Part shown: positions 34,449 through 46,781 of the stretch, piece by piece
Layout of the letters: every line of letters starts with the position of its first letter
How positions within the stretch are numbered: the stretch's first letter is position 1
NCBI GenBank assembly: GCA_928212115.1
Contig: CAKMRJ010005412.1
Coordinates: forward strand, 246,853,847 to 246,917,846
Length of the DNA: 64,000 nt
Reading direction: 5' to 3'
Source: Lactuca virosa
Lineage: Eukaryota > Streptophyta > Magnoliopsida > Asterales > Asteraceae
Notes under the pieces: generated by a model
Seen by the model: only the letters and a program-made list of their open reading frames with translations
Databases searched by the model: none
What the model was told of the DNA's origin: nothing
Made by a program: the position numbers and the translations under genes

Positions 34449-36195
34449 GCCATCTCCAACCGCAGAATCTTCTGATATTGAAGATATTCCCTCTACCGCA
34501 GCTGCTGATCATCTACAACCCCGTCTACACGTATGGACGAAGGACCACCCACCAGGTCAAATCATTGGCAACCCATCCGCAGGTATCCAGACTCGATCTT
34601 CCAAGGACTTATCTGATCATTGTCACTACGCAGCATTTATGTCCTCAGTCGAGCCCCGAACGATCAAAGAAGCATTACTAGAACCTGATTGGATATCCGT
34701 AATGCAAGAAGAGCTAGAAGAATTCAAAAGGAACAAAGTGTGGAAGCTCATCCCGAAGCCACACGGTCACACCATTGTTGGTACTAGATGGGTATTCAAA
34801 AACAAGTTGGATGAATCTGGTGCGGTAGTCAGAAACAAGGCAAGGCTAGTTACAAAGGGCTACAGTCAACTTGAAGGTGTTGACTATGATGAAACGTATG
34901 CTCCGGTGGCACGAATGGAAGCCATCCGAATCTTCTTAGCATACGCAGCCCACAAAAACGTCAAGGTACACCAAATGGACGTTAAGAGTGCATTTCTCAA
35001 TGGGGAATTAAAAGAAGAGGTTTACCTTCAGCAACCTCCAGGCTTTGAAAGTATTTAATTCCCAGACCACTGCTACAAACTTGAAAAAGCAGTCTACGGT
35101 CTGAAGCAAGCCCCAAGAGCATGGTATGAGACTCTCTCTGAATTTCTTGTCTCATCTGGATACAAAATAGGAGTGATTGATCCCACTTTATTTAGAAAAG
35201 CAAATGGTGACCACCTTATGCTTGTACAAATATATGTGCATGATATCATCTTCGGATCGACTGATCAAGGAATGGTGGATGAATTTGCTAAGCTCATGAC
35301 CAACAAGTTCAAAATGAGCATGAATAGAGAGATTAACTTCTTTCTAGGACTTCAAGTGAAACAAGTTCTGCAAGGGATATTCATTCATCAAGAGAAATAC
35401 ACCACTGAACTGTTAAAGAAATATTCTATGGACAACTGTTCTTCGGCTAAGGTCCCCATGGCCTTCGGATATAAGATCTATGTTGATCCCTCAGGCGAAT
35501 CTGTGGATCACAAGACTTATAGAGGTATCATAGGCTCTTTGATGTACCTCACCGCAAGCAGGCCAGACATTGTCTTTGCAACAGGTGTATGTGCAAGGTA
35601 TCAGGCTGACCCAAAAGTGTCACATATGACCGCAGCCAAACAGATACTACGGTACCTGAAAGGAAGCAAGTCTCTTGGATTATGGTACCCCGCAGGCAAT
35701 GATTTCAGCCTTCAAGCATTAACAGATGCGGATCACGCCGGATGCAGACTAGATCGAAAAAGCACTTCAGGTGGATGTTAATTTCTGGGTGGAAGACTCG
35801 TCAGCTGGTCTTCAAGGAAACAAAGTTGTGTATCTCTGTCTACCGCAGAAGCTGAATATGTGGCCGCAGCCAACTGTTGTTCACAAGTCCTATGGATGAA
35901 GACACAACTTATGGACTACGGATATAGAATGTTGCGGATACCAATTTACTGCAACTCTGAAAGTGCTATAGCGATTTCTCATAATCCTATTCAGCACTCC
36001 AAGACCAAACATATTGAACTACGGTATCACTTCATTAAAGACCACATCCTGAAAGGTCACATTGAACTCATATTGGTTCATACTCATGAAGAGATTGCTG
36101 ATGTATTCACAAAGGCACTTGACTCTTCAAAGCTCAACACTTTCTTACAAATGTTAGGAATGATGAATCCGGACCCTCAATTCTTCTTGAATTGA
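34389..36195 (+). pseudogene. B reverse transcriptase and RNase H
   Basis: One frame with in-frame TAA at 35056 and 35779. RT: TRWVFKNKLD, KARLVTKGYSQ, KSAFLNGEL, GLKQAPRAWY. The catalytic YVDD is YVHD near 35235, losing an essential Asp. RNase H: TDADHAGC, STAEAEYVAA, then CNSESA where CDSQSA is usual, so a catalytic Asp is Asn. It ends HDP-like at MNPDPQFFLN, stop 36193. These changes alone would abolish cDNA synthesis. Confidence 0.92.
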
Positions 36196-37001
36196 TAGGC
36201 ACCGCAGACCATCCTTGGTCTCTGTTGCGGTCCTAACTGAAAGATACTTATGATAGATGGTTGTGGTATATCCTGTGTACCGCAGTCTATGTACCGCAAC
36301 CATATATCATATTTATCCTTCACTGGTCCTTCTTGTTTGTTATTACTAACTTATTGTACGAGTGCTCTCCTCAGTTCTTCTACCGCAGTCTATATACCAC
36401 ACATCTACTCATCCGCAATAGCAAACGATCCATCCGCAATCACATTGATAATTTCTCAACTGTTTCATCAACCCTTGAATCATGGTGTGCTATTTAATGA
36501 TCCTTCATTAAATAAAAAAACATTCCTTGAGAAACTGTCTCATTCTCTTTTTGAATAAACCTTGTGTCAGACCTATTTTAGGTATGATGACAAAAAGAAC
36601 GTTTTTCCATAAACACATCCTTAATCTGTCTTTTCCTCTTACCCAGCACGTCCCATCCGTTACAACTTCTTTTCCCCTCACCACACGATCACCTGACGTG
36701 ATGATGTACGTCTGACTTTTCATTAAATGCAAACCCTTTTTTTGGTAAATCTCAAAAACGTTTTTAAACCGTTTCATATTATGTGGCTGAGATTTAATTT
36801 CCAATTCAAAAGATTCCCCCCAAACGACCTTTTACCTTATCCTTTCTTTTTACCTAGGGTAAAAACAATCACTGTTCAAATTCATCCCTATATAAACCCT
36901 TCTTCTTCCCCAAAATCACTTTACGCTCTCTGATTATTGAATCTTCCCTCTCAAATTCCTACAAGCACTCTGCTTTCTACTCTTTCTCTCAAGCTCCTAC
37001 A
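36196..37001 (+). other. Non-coding linker of B between pol and ORF3
   Basis: No coding sequence recognised. It holds at least six CCGCA copies within about 240 bases at its left end. A TATA-like CCTATATAAACC at about 36886-36897, 110 bases before the ORF3 ATG, could be a separate promoter for ORF3. Confidence 0.5.
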
Positions 37002-40000
37002 ATGGTGAAATCCGGTGTATCCAAGAAACAATCCAAGGCATCTGGATCAGTGAACCCTACTGGTTCAGACTCTCCTATGATTGCTTCAAGCAACTTCAGA
37101 GCTGTGTTCGAAGATCATTCATCCTACAATGCTCCGATCAAGCTGATGATCAAGTTTCTAAAGAATCACCCCCTGTTTGGCCCCTTTGATGCTTTCACAG
37201 ACGTTGTCCCAATCTCAACCCTATTCAAATGTGCCTTCTCAGCCTATCACCCACTCAAAAACCCACAAGAAGTTCATCTTAACCTGGTTAACGATTCTTT
37301 GGTCATTCTGTCCAAAGAAAAGTTTCTTTCTGCCATTAACCTCCTTGTGCATCCCTCCATCAAGATTTTCACCCCATCCATGGCGGACGTTACTTCTGCA
37401 CTTTACCAAATGGGATATCAGAAGAAGATTAAAGGAAAATGGGGAATTCAAGGAAAACCAACTGCCTGCGGTTTGGCAATTTGTTTGCCACTTCGTCATC
37501 CGCAGTCTATCTGGCAGAACCGGAGGCACGGATAATATGGGACTTAAACTTCTGGAGCTGGTGTGGAGTATCTTCACAGGTCATGAAGTGAACTACGGGC
37601 AGATCCTATGGGACGACTTTCTTCAATACATTCCCAAGGAGAGCCCAAGGGAGAACCCAACCGAACTCACTTTCGCAAGGTTCTGGTCCCTCTGCATTTC
37701 AGACCTCCATGCGGATGCTGGGATCAACATTGGCAGTGACATCAATTTCTTTGTCACCAAGGATCTCAAAAGGTACAATCCCTCATTTGATCAATCTATT
37801 TTTGGACCAATTCGAAGACTTCCTACCCATATTCTTTCCACTCTTGGTCTAGAGACTGCTGATGTCTCAGATCATATTGAGGCTACGGAAGGTATTGCCC
37901 CATACCTTCCTACCCCGCCTCTTCAAAATCCATCCGCAATCATTAACCTTGGAAGTACCGCAGTCCCTTCCTCCACTACCCTCTCCAATCTTTCTCAAAG
38001 AAGAAAGCAATTAGCCTCAAAGAAGAAACAAAGAACACCAAAGAATGATGCTCCCAAACCAACCGCACCCACCAAGAAACGTAAAATCACACCAACCGCA
38101 CCCACACAAGACAGTGATTCTGATGAGGATGCGCAACCAATTGCCATCCTTAAGAAAAGGAAAACCAATACCTCTGGCCAAATGCGTGACCGGACCAATA
38201 CTGAAGCCTCTCAAAAGGCTCTGGTAGTCCTTGGGGTGGCCGCAGACCCATTCAACACCACTATTCTTTTCCAATCAGACTCGGAAAGTGAGTCTGATTC
38301 ACCGCATCGTGGAGACTCCCCCCCCCCCCAGTTCACTCCCAAGAGGATGACACTGGTTCATACCCTAAGGTCTCCAGGGCTTCCCGACTGCATTTCTTTT
38401 CTTCTGAGGAGTTGCACTCCATCCTCTTGAACGTAACCCAAACACTTCAAACACCTCCCCAACCGCAGGGCACTTCTTCCGCCCTAGCCAGAACTGAGCC
38501 GAGGCCAAACTTGACTACGGGTCAAGGAGACCAAGGAAGCTCAGGAAATCCTACTCTGCTTACATCCGCAGCAGGTGGTTTAGGCACGGTGAGCACAAAT
38601 GTGCAAGGATCCGTGAACCCGAAGGACACTTCGGTGCTATTCCAAGGATTTGACGGGGATGAATCAAACGACTCATGGTTACGCTACACTCCGGTGACTG
38701 AGTCAGACATCAAGAAATATGCTGCTTTCAGGAGGGCATTCCAAGCACGCAAGGGACAACAGATCAAGCAACAACAAAAAAAGGAACAATAAATCCAGTC
38801 AGTGGCTAAGTATTGGGCATATGCAATCAATAATGCCAATACCGTAGCCACCATTCTGAAGGTTCAAGACTGGATGACCAAGATGGCTGAGACAATCCTC
38901 AAAGCTCAAGCAACAGGTGAAGGTGCAGGCCCCTCCAGAGTAACTCCAACTCCAACTCCAACTCCAACTCCAAATCCAATTCCAACTCCAACAGTTCATG
39001 AATCACAAGACGAAGGAACCGCAATAGAAGTCAGTTCTGCTCCCACCTTCGGTTTTGATGATGATGACATTCAGGAGGTAAATAAGCTCAGTCCTTCTGA
39101 TGATGACCTTATGATGTTCGATGAAGAAGAGGAATCCAGTGGCTCTCACCATTCCACTTCTAAGCCAAAAAGAGAAAAAGAAAAAGAAGAAGAATGTTGT
39201 CACAAGAAAGGAGTTTTTGAGCCTGCAAGCAAAGGTTGATCAAATTCTCGCTGCGGTCAAGCCAACTCAACCGCAACCAGAAGACACCCCCGGACCGCAG
39301 TCATTGATCGAACGGATAGAGCGCTTGGAAACGCGTGAGCGATTGGCTGCTGAGAGAATTTCTCTCAAAGTTGAAATGGGAATCCGGTCCCTTGACAACA
39401 ATCGACAAGCAGATCACAAGGACTTCATGGCTGCTGCGGAACGCCTCATCTCTGAGGTGACCGCAATCAAGAAAGATCTCCAAGCAGCCATTGCGGATCA
39501 AGCCACCCAGTCTCAAAAACTGATAGCTGAGACTCACACTGTGTGTATGAGTCCACTATCTCAGTTCTTCAAGCCACAATCAACCGCCTGCAACGATCCT
39601 TATCCTCAAATTTCCATGGTCCCGAGATTCTTCAGCTCACCAAGGAAATTCATAGACTGCTCTTCAACTCCACCATTCCCAATAATCAACAGTTGGCCGA
39701 TGCCCTTAAAGCTCAATTTCAAGAAGTTTTTGCCAAAGTTGATGGCCTTCGACAATGGCTTGAGGAAGCTCCTGGGTTGCATTCCTCAAGAGGGGGAAGT
39801 GAAGAAGAAGTCCATCACTCTAATCACTCCATCTCACAACATCAAAGTCCCCCCATCATTACAGAAAAAATTCCTACACCGCAACCCTCACCGCAACAAT
39901 CTCATCATACTCCACCTCATAACACTCCACCGCAAGAGGAGATCACTCCTGAGAAACCAGAGACTCCCCCTCACTTCAAAAATCTGGTGGAGCACATGTC

Positions 40001-40964
40001 CTCTCCAAGCTCAAACGACTCCCCTGCCACCACCCAAAGGAAAAAAGATTGGAAGGCAGCTAAACTTGCGGAGCTCATATGGAGAGAATGCGGTTTTGAT
40101 ACTATCATGGACGAATCCTTGATAAACTCTTGGATCAATCCTCACCGCAGACTGTTGGATGACGATTACAGACCTCACCTCACCTATGCTGAACCCCCTT
40201 CGGATGGCTACTGGGATGTTCCAATCTCCCCAAATGCCAAATACTTCACAGTGTTTGAGCAGTTCGACCGCAGCCTTCCAGACCACAAAAGACTTCCAAT
40301 GGAATTTGAGAGACTTTGTCTTTTTTATGCTAAGCATGCCTCTCCCATTGAGAAAATATGGTCTAACGATAGACCATCCGCAGTCAAGAACTACAAGATT
40401 CGGAAGTTCATGAAGCCTGACTTCATCCAGTACACCCTCACAAGAAGGGAACACGACTATGTCCGCACCCAAGCTGACTTCCCCTGCATGAATCCGGAAG
40501 AAGTCTTTCTCATAGCTAAGGTGTTTCAGAACAAGTCGGAGAAGCATCCGAAGATGAAGATTGCGCTTGAAAGGGCTAATATTTTCTTGAAGGAAACTGT
40601 TTGCGATTTTGCTAAAATCGATGCAGACATCTACCCCACCATTGCCAAGAAATTTGATCTGCCACCACTCGATCCTGCACCAATGCCTACCGAAGGCTAT
40701 CAAGAAAGATCCTTAGGTGCAACCAATTTTCCTGAACTTGGAGTCATTTTCAAAAGGAAGATCAATAATGTCAAATACTTCATTCCTATGACTGCCATGC
40801 ATCGCCTCACTAGGAAGCAACTTGATATCTGCCGAACCGCAGTTGAAAAATCGAAGCACACTACTGCAGAAGTCAAGTTCGAGATTTTAAGGAGAATCAT
40901 CTGGTTGGAAAACATCAGGAAGGTTTGGTGGATCCTGATCAAGTTTCTTAAACTTGATAGCTGA
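37002..40964 (+). pseudogene. B ORF3: extra Sirevirus-type protein (env-like position)
   Basis: The ATG at 37002 gives MVKSGVSKKQSKAS. The protein is spread over several frames to about 40964 (changes near 37500, 38420, 38790, 39230, 39540 and 40010). The N-domain has QMGYQ, LPAVWQFVCHFVIRSLSGRT, TD and ARFWS, matching A. A basic region follows (KKRKI near 38076, KKRKT near 38152), then a (TP)n stretch near 38946, acidic and Lys-rich DNA, a probable coiled coil (ERIERLETRERLAAERI) and a Pro/Gln-rich part. The C-domain has VIFKRKINNVKYF. No membrane segment or signal peptide is seen. The genomic place is that called env-like in SIRE1, but the features suggest a nuclear or particle-associated protein. 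Confidence 0.8.
38946..38993 (+). repeat. CCAACT microsatellite in B ORF3
   Basis: About eight CCAACT-type hexamers, two of them altered (CCAAAT, CCAATT), encode a Thr-Pro run. Confidence 0.85.
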
Positions 40965-40984
40965 ACAAAATTTAAAGAGTTCAC

Positions 40985-40996
40985 TTAGGGGGAAAT
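40985..40996 (+). promoter_or_regulatory. Polypurine tract of B
   Basis: TTAGGGGGAAAT directly before the 3' LTR start TGTTGAATC. Confidence 0.85.
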
Positions 40997-41639
40997 TGTT
41001 GAATCATAAAAAGTGACCCTCTTGAACTTCAGCTACCGCAGCCGACAAGCACCCGCAGTCAAGCTCCTTCATCAGCAACCGCATCCGGAGTCTCTACCTA
41101 CCACATTCTCTTTACTAGATTACTTTACTTGTCTTTTATTGTAATACTCTCTATTGTCCAGTATGCCTTTTATGGCTACTCTTAGAGATGTAATCTAGTG
41201 TACTTCATGAGTCTCTATAAATAGAGCTCATTCTCTTGTATTCATTACGCATCTATCTATTCTGAATACACATCTCTGAAGTTATCTTTTCTATCTCTCT
41301 ATCTAATTACTCATTCCTTCTTACTCTCAAATCTTACTAGAATACAACTGATTATAACCTCTCTTTGGAGCAAGTCTTTTGTGACTTAATCACTAAGTTT
41401 GATCTTCCTTATTAACTTGGTTTGAATGCATTCCTTGTTATGAATCAACTTATGTGTATACTTGATATAACAATTGTTGTCATTTCTATTTCTTTACTTT
41501 TCCGCAACTAACTCTCTAACTATCTAACTGTAACTTATTAATATTATTGTTGAGCTTTTAGATCCTTCGAGATTAACTATTCCGCAATCTACTTGTTCTA
41601 ACGTTTGTTCAAGTGTGTCTCTAAGTTTTTCTCTCAACA
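40997..41639 (+). repeat. 3' LTR of B (643 bp)
   Basis: Same length as the 5' LTR, with 12 substitutions and no indel. It ends CTCTCAACA, followed by GGAAC. Confidence 0.95.
41213..41226 (+). promoter_or_regulatory. TATA box in B 3' LTR
   Basis: TCTATAAATAGAGC as in the 5' LTR. Confidence 0.62.
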
Positions 41640-41644
41640 GGAAC
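41640..41644. repeat. TSD of B, right copy (GGAAC)
   Basis: Directly follows the B 3' LTR; sequence of C resumes here. Confidence 0.93.
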
Positions 41645-41684
41645 CTGCGGCATCCGGCAGAGGAGAAACGTATCCACTCAGACC

Positions 41685-43410
41685 AATTTCGTCGCTCGAT
41701 GGCACATAACCATCTGCGTCATACGGACAAGCCTGCACACCCACGCCAACAACACAGACATCAGGTCCGATAACGGGAACCGCGGGGGCAGCAATCGCCG
41801 CCTGTGGCGACTGTCACCCATCACAACAGAGTAGTCGGTTACAACAACGACCTCAGTTGACAGCGACACAACAATCGCAACCACCGACCCAGTGGTCACA
41901 ACAATCGATTTAACAGTCATGACCAACGGTTTCTTAACCTTCATCGCTACCACAGCAGGCGGGGATGAACACTTGGTCCCCATGGACCATATTTTACTCC
42001 ACACAATACCTAATATCAAGCTATCAATTCTCCCCAATAGCAGGAATGTCATACATCCCACTCTTCGCTCAACAACCTCCAATTTTCAACCCTTATTTCC
42101 AGTAGTCGCACTGATCAAACCCCCAAACACCGCCGTTGCAATAATCCAGCCCTCACCTGTCATCGGCACAATAGATCAACACTTACGCTCAACAACCTCA
42201 GGGGTCAATCCCGAACATGCTCCAATAGTTGGAAGCAAGCTTACAACTGCAGCAAAGCACACAATCGAGCTCCCAGCAACAACCATACATCTCGCAAGCA
42301 ACAATGTACAACCAAGCATATAGGAACCCATATTACGCCCAACAGTTCATGTTGTATGGCCGTTTTTCATACTCTTGCATGGAAAACCTAGTGAGAAGCA
42401 CCAACTCTGCTTTTTGCTACGAGCTCTTGCAGTATGAGATACCACACTCGATGATGATTCCAAACATCCCCAAGTATGACGGCACAACCGACCCCGATGA
42501 GCACATCGACACCTACGAGTGGACGATGATATCACTAAATGGATAAGTGATTCATTTGCACATACTTCCCTGTCACGTTAGCAGAAAACGTCGGCAAATG
42601 GTTAAAGGTGTTGCGACCGGGAAACATCTCGAGTTTCGAGCAGTTACGATACATTTTCCTCAACAATGTCATGCAAATGAGAAATGGGAAGGTATATGTG
42701 AACTCCATAATGGCATGCAAGCAGAAAGAAGGATAGTCAATATGGTCATATTATGATAGATTCACCCTGGCAATGCTCAACGCCCCGGGCCATGAGGCGT
42801 TCCTTGTAACTGGCGCCTTCGCCCAAAGACTACTCCCCGACACTGTGTCAAAGAAGATGCAAGGGACGGTACCCCAATAGAGAGACGAGCTCAAATATAG
42901 GGTTGAGAAATACCTCACACAGATCAAGGGCGAGAAAAGGAAGGAAGCTAACCTAAAGGCTGTTGCAAACGTCTACATCAAGCAAGAAGAAGCAAACTCC
43001 CATCCTGCACAGATCCCTAACCACCGAGATCAACATGATAGAATCCATGATAAACACAACCAATACTCGAGACACCCATCTCGTAGATTTTTCCCATTTG
43101 GTAAAGATGAGCCCCAGGGCCACCGAGCTGAGGTGCATGTCGTTGAAAAACACCTCCAATGGCGGACAAAGAGAAAGCAAAATATTGTGAGTATCACAAG
43201 ATCAAAACCCACGATACCGGCGAGTGCACGGTTCTAATGAAGGAAATAGATGAAAAACATCTAACGGGAGACCTCACGACAGTCGAAAAAGATTTGAGGT
43301 CCAAGTTTGACGTTGACCAGAGAAATGCCAAAGATCAGAAAGATGCCGGCAAGCGCCAAATTAAGGAGCATCCGAGGATTTTTTTTCAACATATTAGTTT
43401 TTCATCATAG
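41685..43410 (+). pseudogene. C gag remnant (Tat-like)
   Basis: Gag is in several frames with stops. A Gln-rich N-part (42229-42330) leads to IPKYDGTTDPDEHIDTYEWT near 42470-42530, the typical start of the gag domain in Tat-like gypsy elements. The rest of the domain is recognisable in shifted frames to about 42960. 43159-43410 has EKAKYCEYHKIKTHDTGEC, a modified CCHC knuckle of the type found in this group, then KEIDEKHLTGDL. The upstream part is Gln/Asn/Thr-rich in all frames and hard to read. Confidence 0.72.
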
Positions 43411-43770
43411 GATCTGAGGATGCCAGATTGGAACCCCAGGGATCCGCTCTTGATAACCGCATGTATACATCAGATACAAGATAACCATGTCTGCATAGAC
43501 AACGGAAGCGGTACCGACATCCTTTACGAGCATTGTTTCCAATAATTGCCAACCTCATGGAAGGAAAGCTTAATGCCTCCGACCGCTGGTCCCCTTACAA
43601 TGTTTATAGGGCACATCTTATGGCCTCTAGGAACGATACATCTCCCTCTTACAATAACTAGTCATGACAGGAAAGATAGGGTCACATGTGCGATAAGGTT
43701 TTTAGTAATATGTTCCCCGGCAGAGCACGACATCCTGCTCGGGCGACCAGCTCTTTTCCAACTATGAGCC
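43411..43770 (+). pseudogene. C aspartic protease remnant
   Basis: VCIDNGSGTDILYEHCFQ near 43490-43545 carries the active-site region with DNGSG, a usual form in Tat/Ogre-like proteases. A stop follows, then LPTSWKESLMPP and, near the end, SPAEHDILLGRPALFQL, where LGRP is the conserved C-terminal protease motif. After this no RT-like sequence was found. Confidence 0.72.
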
Positions 43771-46700
43771 ATACCATCAACGATCCACAGCACGGTGAAG
43801 TTTAGCACGAGCACTATATTAGCCACTATCGTTGCCTTCAGCCCACATGCACGTTGGTACTATCCGGCCCTCGCTACCCCATGGCTAGCGCGAACCTCAA
43901 TCGACAAACAAAAAGGGGGAAAGTAGGCAAGAAGAGCAAGCCAACAAAACCTAAAGTCGTAAGGCCAGTGGGTGCAAGCACTCCTTAGGAACCGATCTCT
44001 CCTAGATGGGTCAAAAACTGAATGGAAACAAGAAAACATGGCAAGCCACAACAAAAGCACATCGATTACTTTGACCTAAGCAATACAGTTCTACCCCACG
44101 ATGCCACGAGAAGGCATATGACGCCAAGTCCAGGAGATTTCATTCTAAAGGAGGGGAAGGGCCAATATTCAAATGACCAAGTAGAAATCAATTCGAATCG
44201 GAGCAAGATTCAAGAGCCCCTCATAAAAAAACAAAGCAACATGTAAAGAAGGACTTGGAATAGGCCTCTGCCAAGCACACAAAGTTGGAGTAGAACTCTT
44301 TCCAACCCTCAGTGAGTCTCTATCTACCACCAAAATGGTTGATGCCACCCATCGGGCCAGAGATCAAAAGGACCAAAGATACCAAAAAGCAGAACAAGAA
44401 TTGACACGATCCGGAGGGGATACCAAAGTCGAGCAGACTCCCCGAGAGAAAGTCGCGGATACCGAAACTCTGAACAGGCTGCCCTTAGCACCTTTCGACC
44501 ACCAAATCAAGAAGGTATCGACTGAAGCTCTCTGGGGAAGAGACATTGACGCAAAATAGATCACCAATGTCACAGAAATCTCTAATGACTCGAACGTTTT
44601 CCAGATAACTTCTCTTGCGAGTCCTTTCCAAGCGACTCCCCAGATGACAGAGGGCTAATGCTAAAGTTGTACATCTCACGATAGAGAAGGAACAACTAGG
44701 AAAAGAAAGATACTTGCCTTTAGGAAAGAATCGAGCAAGTGAAAGGAGAGCACGAGGAGGTCTGATAGTCGTTGCTGGAAGGATGTATCATCTGGGAGCA
44801 AGCTAACCCATCGCATACAAAGACGGGATCGGACACCCAAAAATCGTTGTTGAGGAATGCCCAGAATACCAAGTGCTCATTCCTTATCAAAGGCAACACA
44901 CCATGACTCTGACCAATAACCATCATTCATCCATTCAACGGGGTATCGACACCATGGGGTCACCCCCGTTACCCTAGGAGGAGTGAAGTTCCCTTTGGTC
45001 ACTCCCGTCCGTTTCATTTGGCGTGAAAGAGGTAAGCACCCATCAGGATCGAGAAAAGCATGGGTCAGAGAACCACCAACAATGTCTCAGCTCTATCTCC
45101 AGGCCCCAAGGCCCGGCGTCGAAGGAACACCCTTCAATCCAACATGAGGTGCAAGAGCAATATCACCAATTGGATTACAAACAGGATGTTGCGAGTACCA
45201 AACTTTGGTGCAACCACCAACAAAGCGAAGCAACGCCCAAACACTAACCTACTCGAAGAGAAACATGAGACCATCAGACTCAGGCAGGCCGTCCACAAGG
45301 AAAACGCCAAAAATCACGACACTTGGTGCATGCGAGTGGAAAGCTCCAAAGCAGAAGACTGGCCATCAAAAAAGAATGAGTCTAGCCATGCACGACCCCA
45401 GGGCAAGCTGAATGCCGCCAGGAAACATGTGGTAGGACCACGAGAGCACACCAGGCTAGAATTTGCACCCAAGCGTTTAGGGCGGAGGAGTCATATCCTG
45501 AACCTGGAGCGCGGGCAATTCACACCACCACTCCTATAGCAAGGAGGAAGGCCTAGATAAGGCACATCCAAGGCAAGGGTAATGTGATCAAACTCTGAAT
45601 GGATAATCATGCGCCAGCAAGTCAGTCCAAGAGCTAGGCCTTGGTTTACGCTATGATTTAGTCATCACTTTTTCTTTACTCACCAAACAATGTAGTTGTT
45701 CCTAAAACATTATAATCGAGGTGAAGGAATTTGACTATCAAAAAAACTATTAGAATGTTTTTTATTTCAAGCTTGATATCACTTACATAAGAGGTTGTAC
45801 ACATTTACCAAATGATAAAAAGGACTGATCATCCACATCATTTGAGCAAAACCGTTGGGAGAATGCATCCATAGGCGTCAAAGGCTCATAACCTTTCCCT
45901 AAACATGTCGATTCAACCCAAAAGGCCACGAACCTCGAACGTGACATGAATAAAGGCTTCAAAGGCTCATAATCTTTCCCTTGAAACAAATTATACATAA
46001 GTCCTAAATTCCTCGAGGTGACGATCTTTGCTCAACTTAGATGATTAGGGTCGGAGTGCAACTCTCCAATGCCTTGGACTTAGAACAAAGTCCTAAAAGG
46101 GTAATCAATAAACCATAGTTAAAAGGGACACCCTAACAAAGCAAACTGGACAAAAAAACAGTCTACAAACAATGGTCTATGACCCAAAAACAAAGGAATC
46201 CAATTCCAAGCTCCCAACACGAGCTCCCGGGATAAAGCCCAAGGACCCTAAAGTAAACATGAGCCCTAGAGTTGTAAGCTGGGCGAATATAGTAACGTAG
46301 CTAAATCGCTAACCCAAACAACCGCCCACCAAGAAAAAAGAAAATTTTTTCTCGAGTCAACCCCAAGGCCAACATAAACCTAGAGGACAATTGCCTCAGC
46401 AAGAAAAAATAAGGGCACATGATCACCGGTGACCAACATAAACCACCTGGGATTAAAAGCAAAAGCATTGCACAAACAAAAATAACCACATTATCAAAAT
46501 CGTTTTCTCGGATAACCTCCGGACTTAAATGGGCCACGCATGGCCAAACAACAATTAAAAGTATTGACTTTAAGACATCATCTCTGAAACATCAAAAATC
46601 CAAACATTGTTTCACACCCAATAGCCAAAGAGGAGGAAAAAGATCACTTACTAGAAGGATTGGAGGAGGGCCCGGTCTCAGAAGAGTCACCTTCGGGATG

Positions 46701-46781
46701 GTCCCCTTCAGCATCGGGATCGCGACACAATTCGTGAAGGCCTTCCATGTCCAACTCACCAAGGAGGAGATAGGAGGAAAA
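43771..46781 (+). other. Internal region of C without recognisable domains
   Basis: About 3 kb with only short open frames and many stops in all six frames. I searched by eye for RT (YRELN, FxDD), RNase H and integrase motifs and saw none. A stretch at about 44950-45030 reads GVTPVTLGGVKFPLVTPVRF, vaguely like another protease segment, but too weak to call. Confidence 0.5.

Larger units (their letters stand above)
28764..41639 (+). mobile_element. B: complete Sirevirus-like Ty1/copia element (12,876 bp)
   Basis: Two 643-bp LTRs, a GGAAC target duplication, PBS, gag with zinc knuckle, long gag extension, protease, integrase, RT, RNase H, linker, ORF3 and PPT are all present in the expected order. 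Length and the third ORF fit Sirevirus. I count 12 LTR differences in 643 bp (1.9%), which gives about 0.7 My if the rice rate of 1.3e-8 per site per year applies. It lies in the leader of C just after C's PBS. Key catalytic residues are lost (see pol entries), so the copy is inactive. Confidence 0.93.

Noticed and set aside
36261..36933. Small hydrophobic open frames before B ORF3 as membrane proteins
   Set aside because: AT- and T-rich DNA gives hydrophobic translations; frames overlap, have no conserved partner in A or D.
38325..38335. Run of C in B ORF3 as a programmed frameshift site
   Set aside because: An 11-base C run explains a local frame change but looks like ordinary homopolymer slippage or a sequencing error; no second signal.
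29513..40964. Stops in B as a sign of RIP-like or targeted hypermutation
   Set aside because: Changes are mixed (some C to T, others not), and the number is about what 1.9% LTR divergence predicts for 11 kb of neutral DNA.
44950..45060. Second protease-like segment in C (GVTPVTLGGVKFPLV)
   Set aside because: Too short, no active-site motif nearby, and in a region of dense stops.
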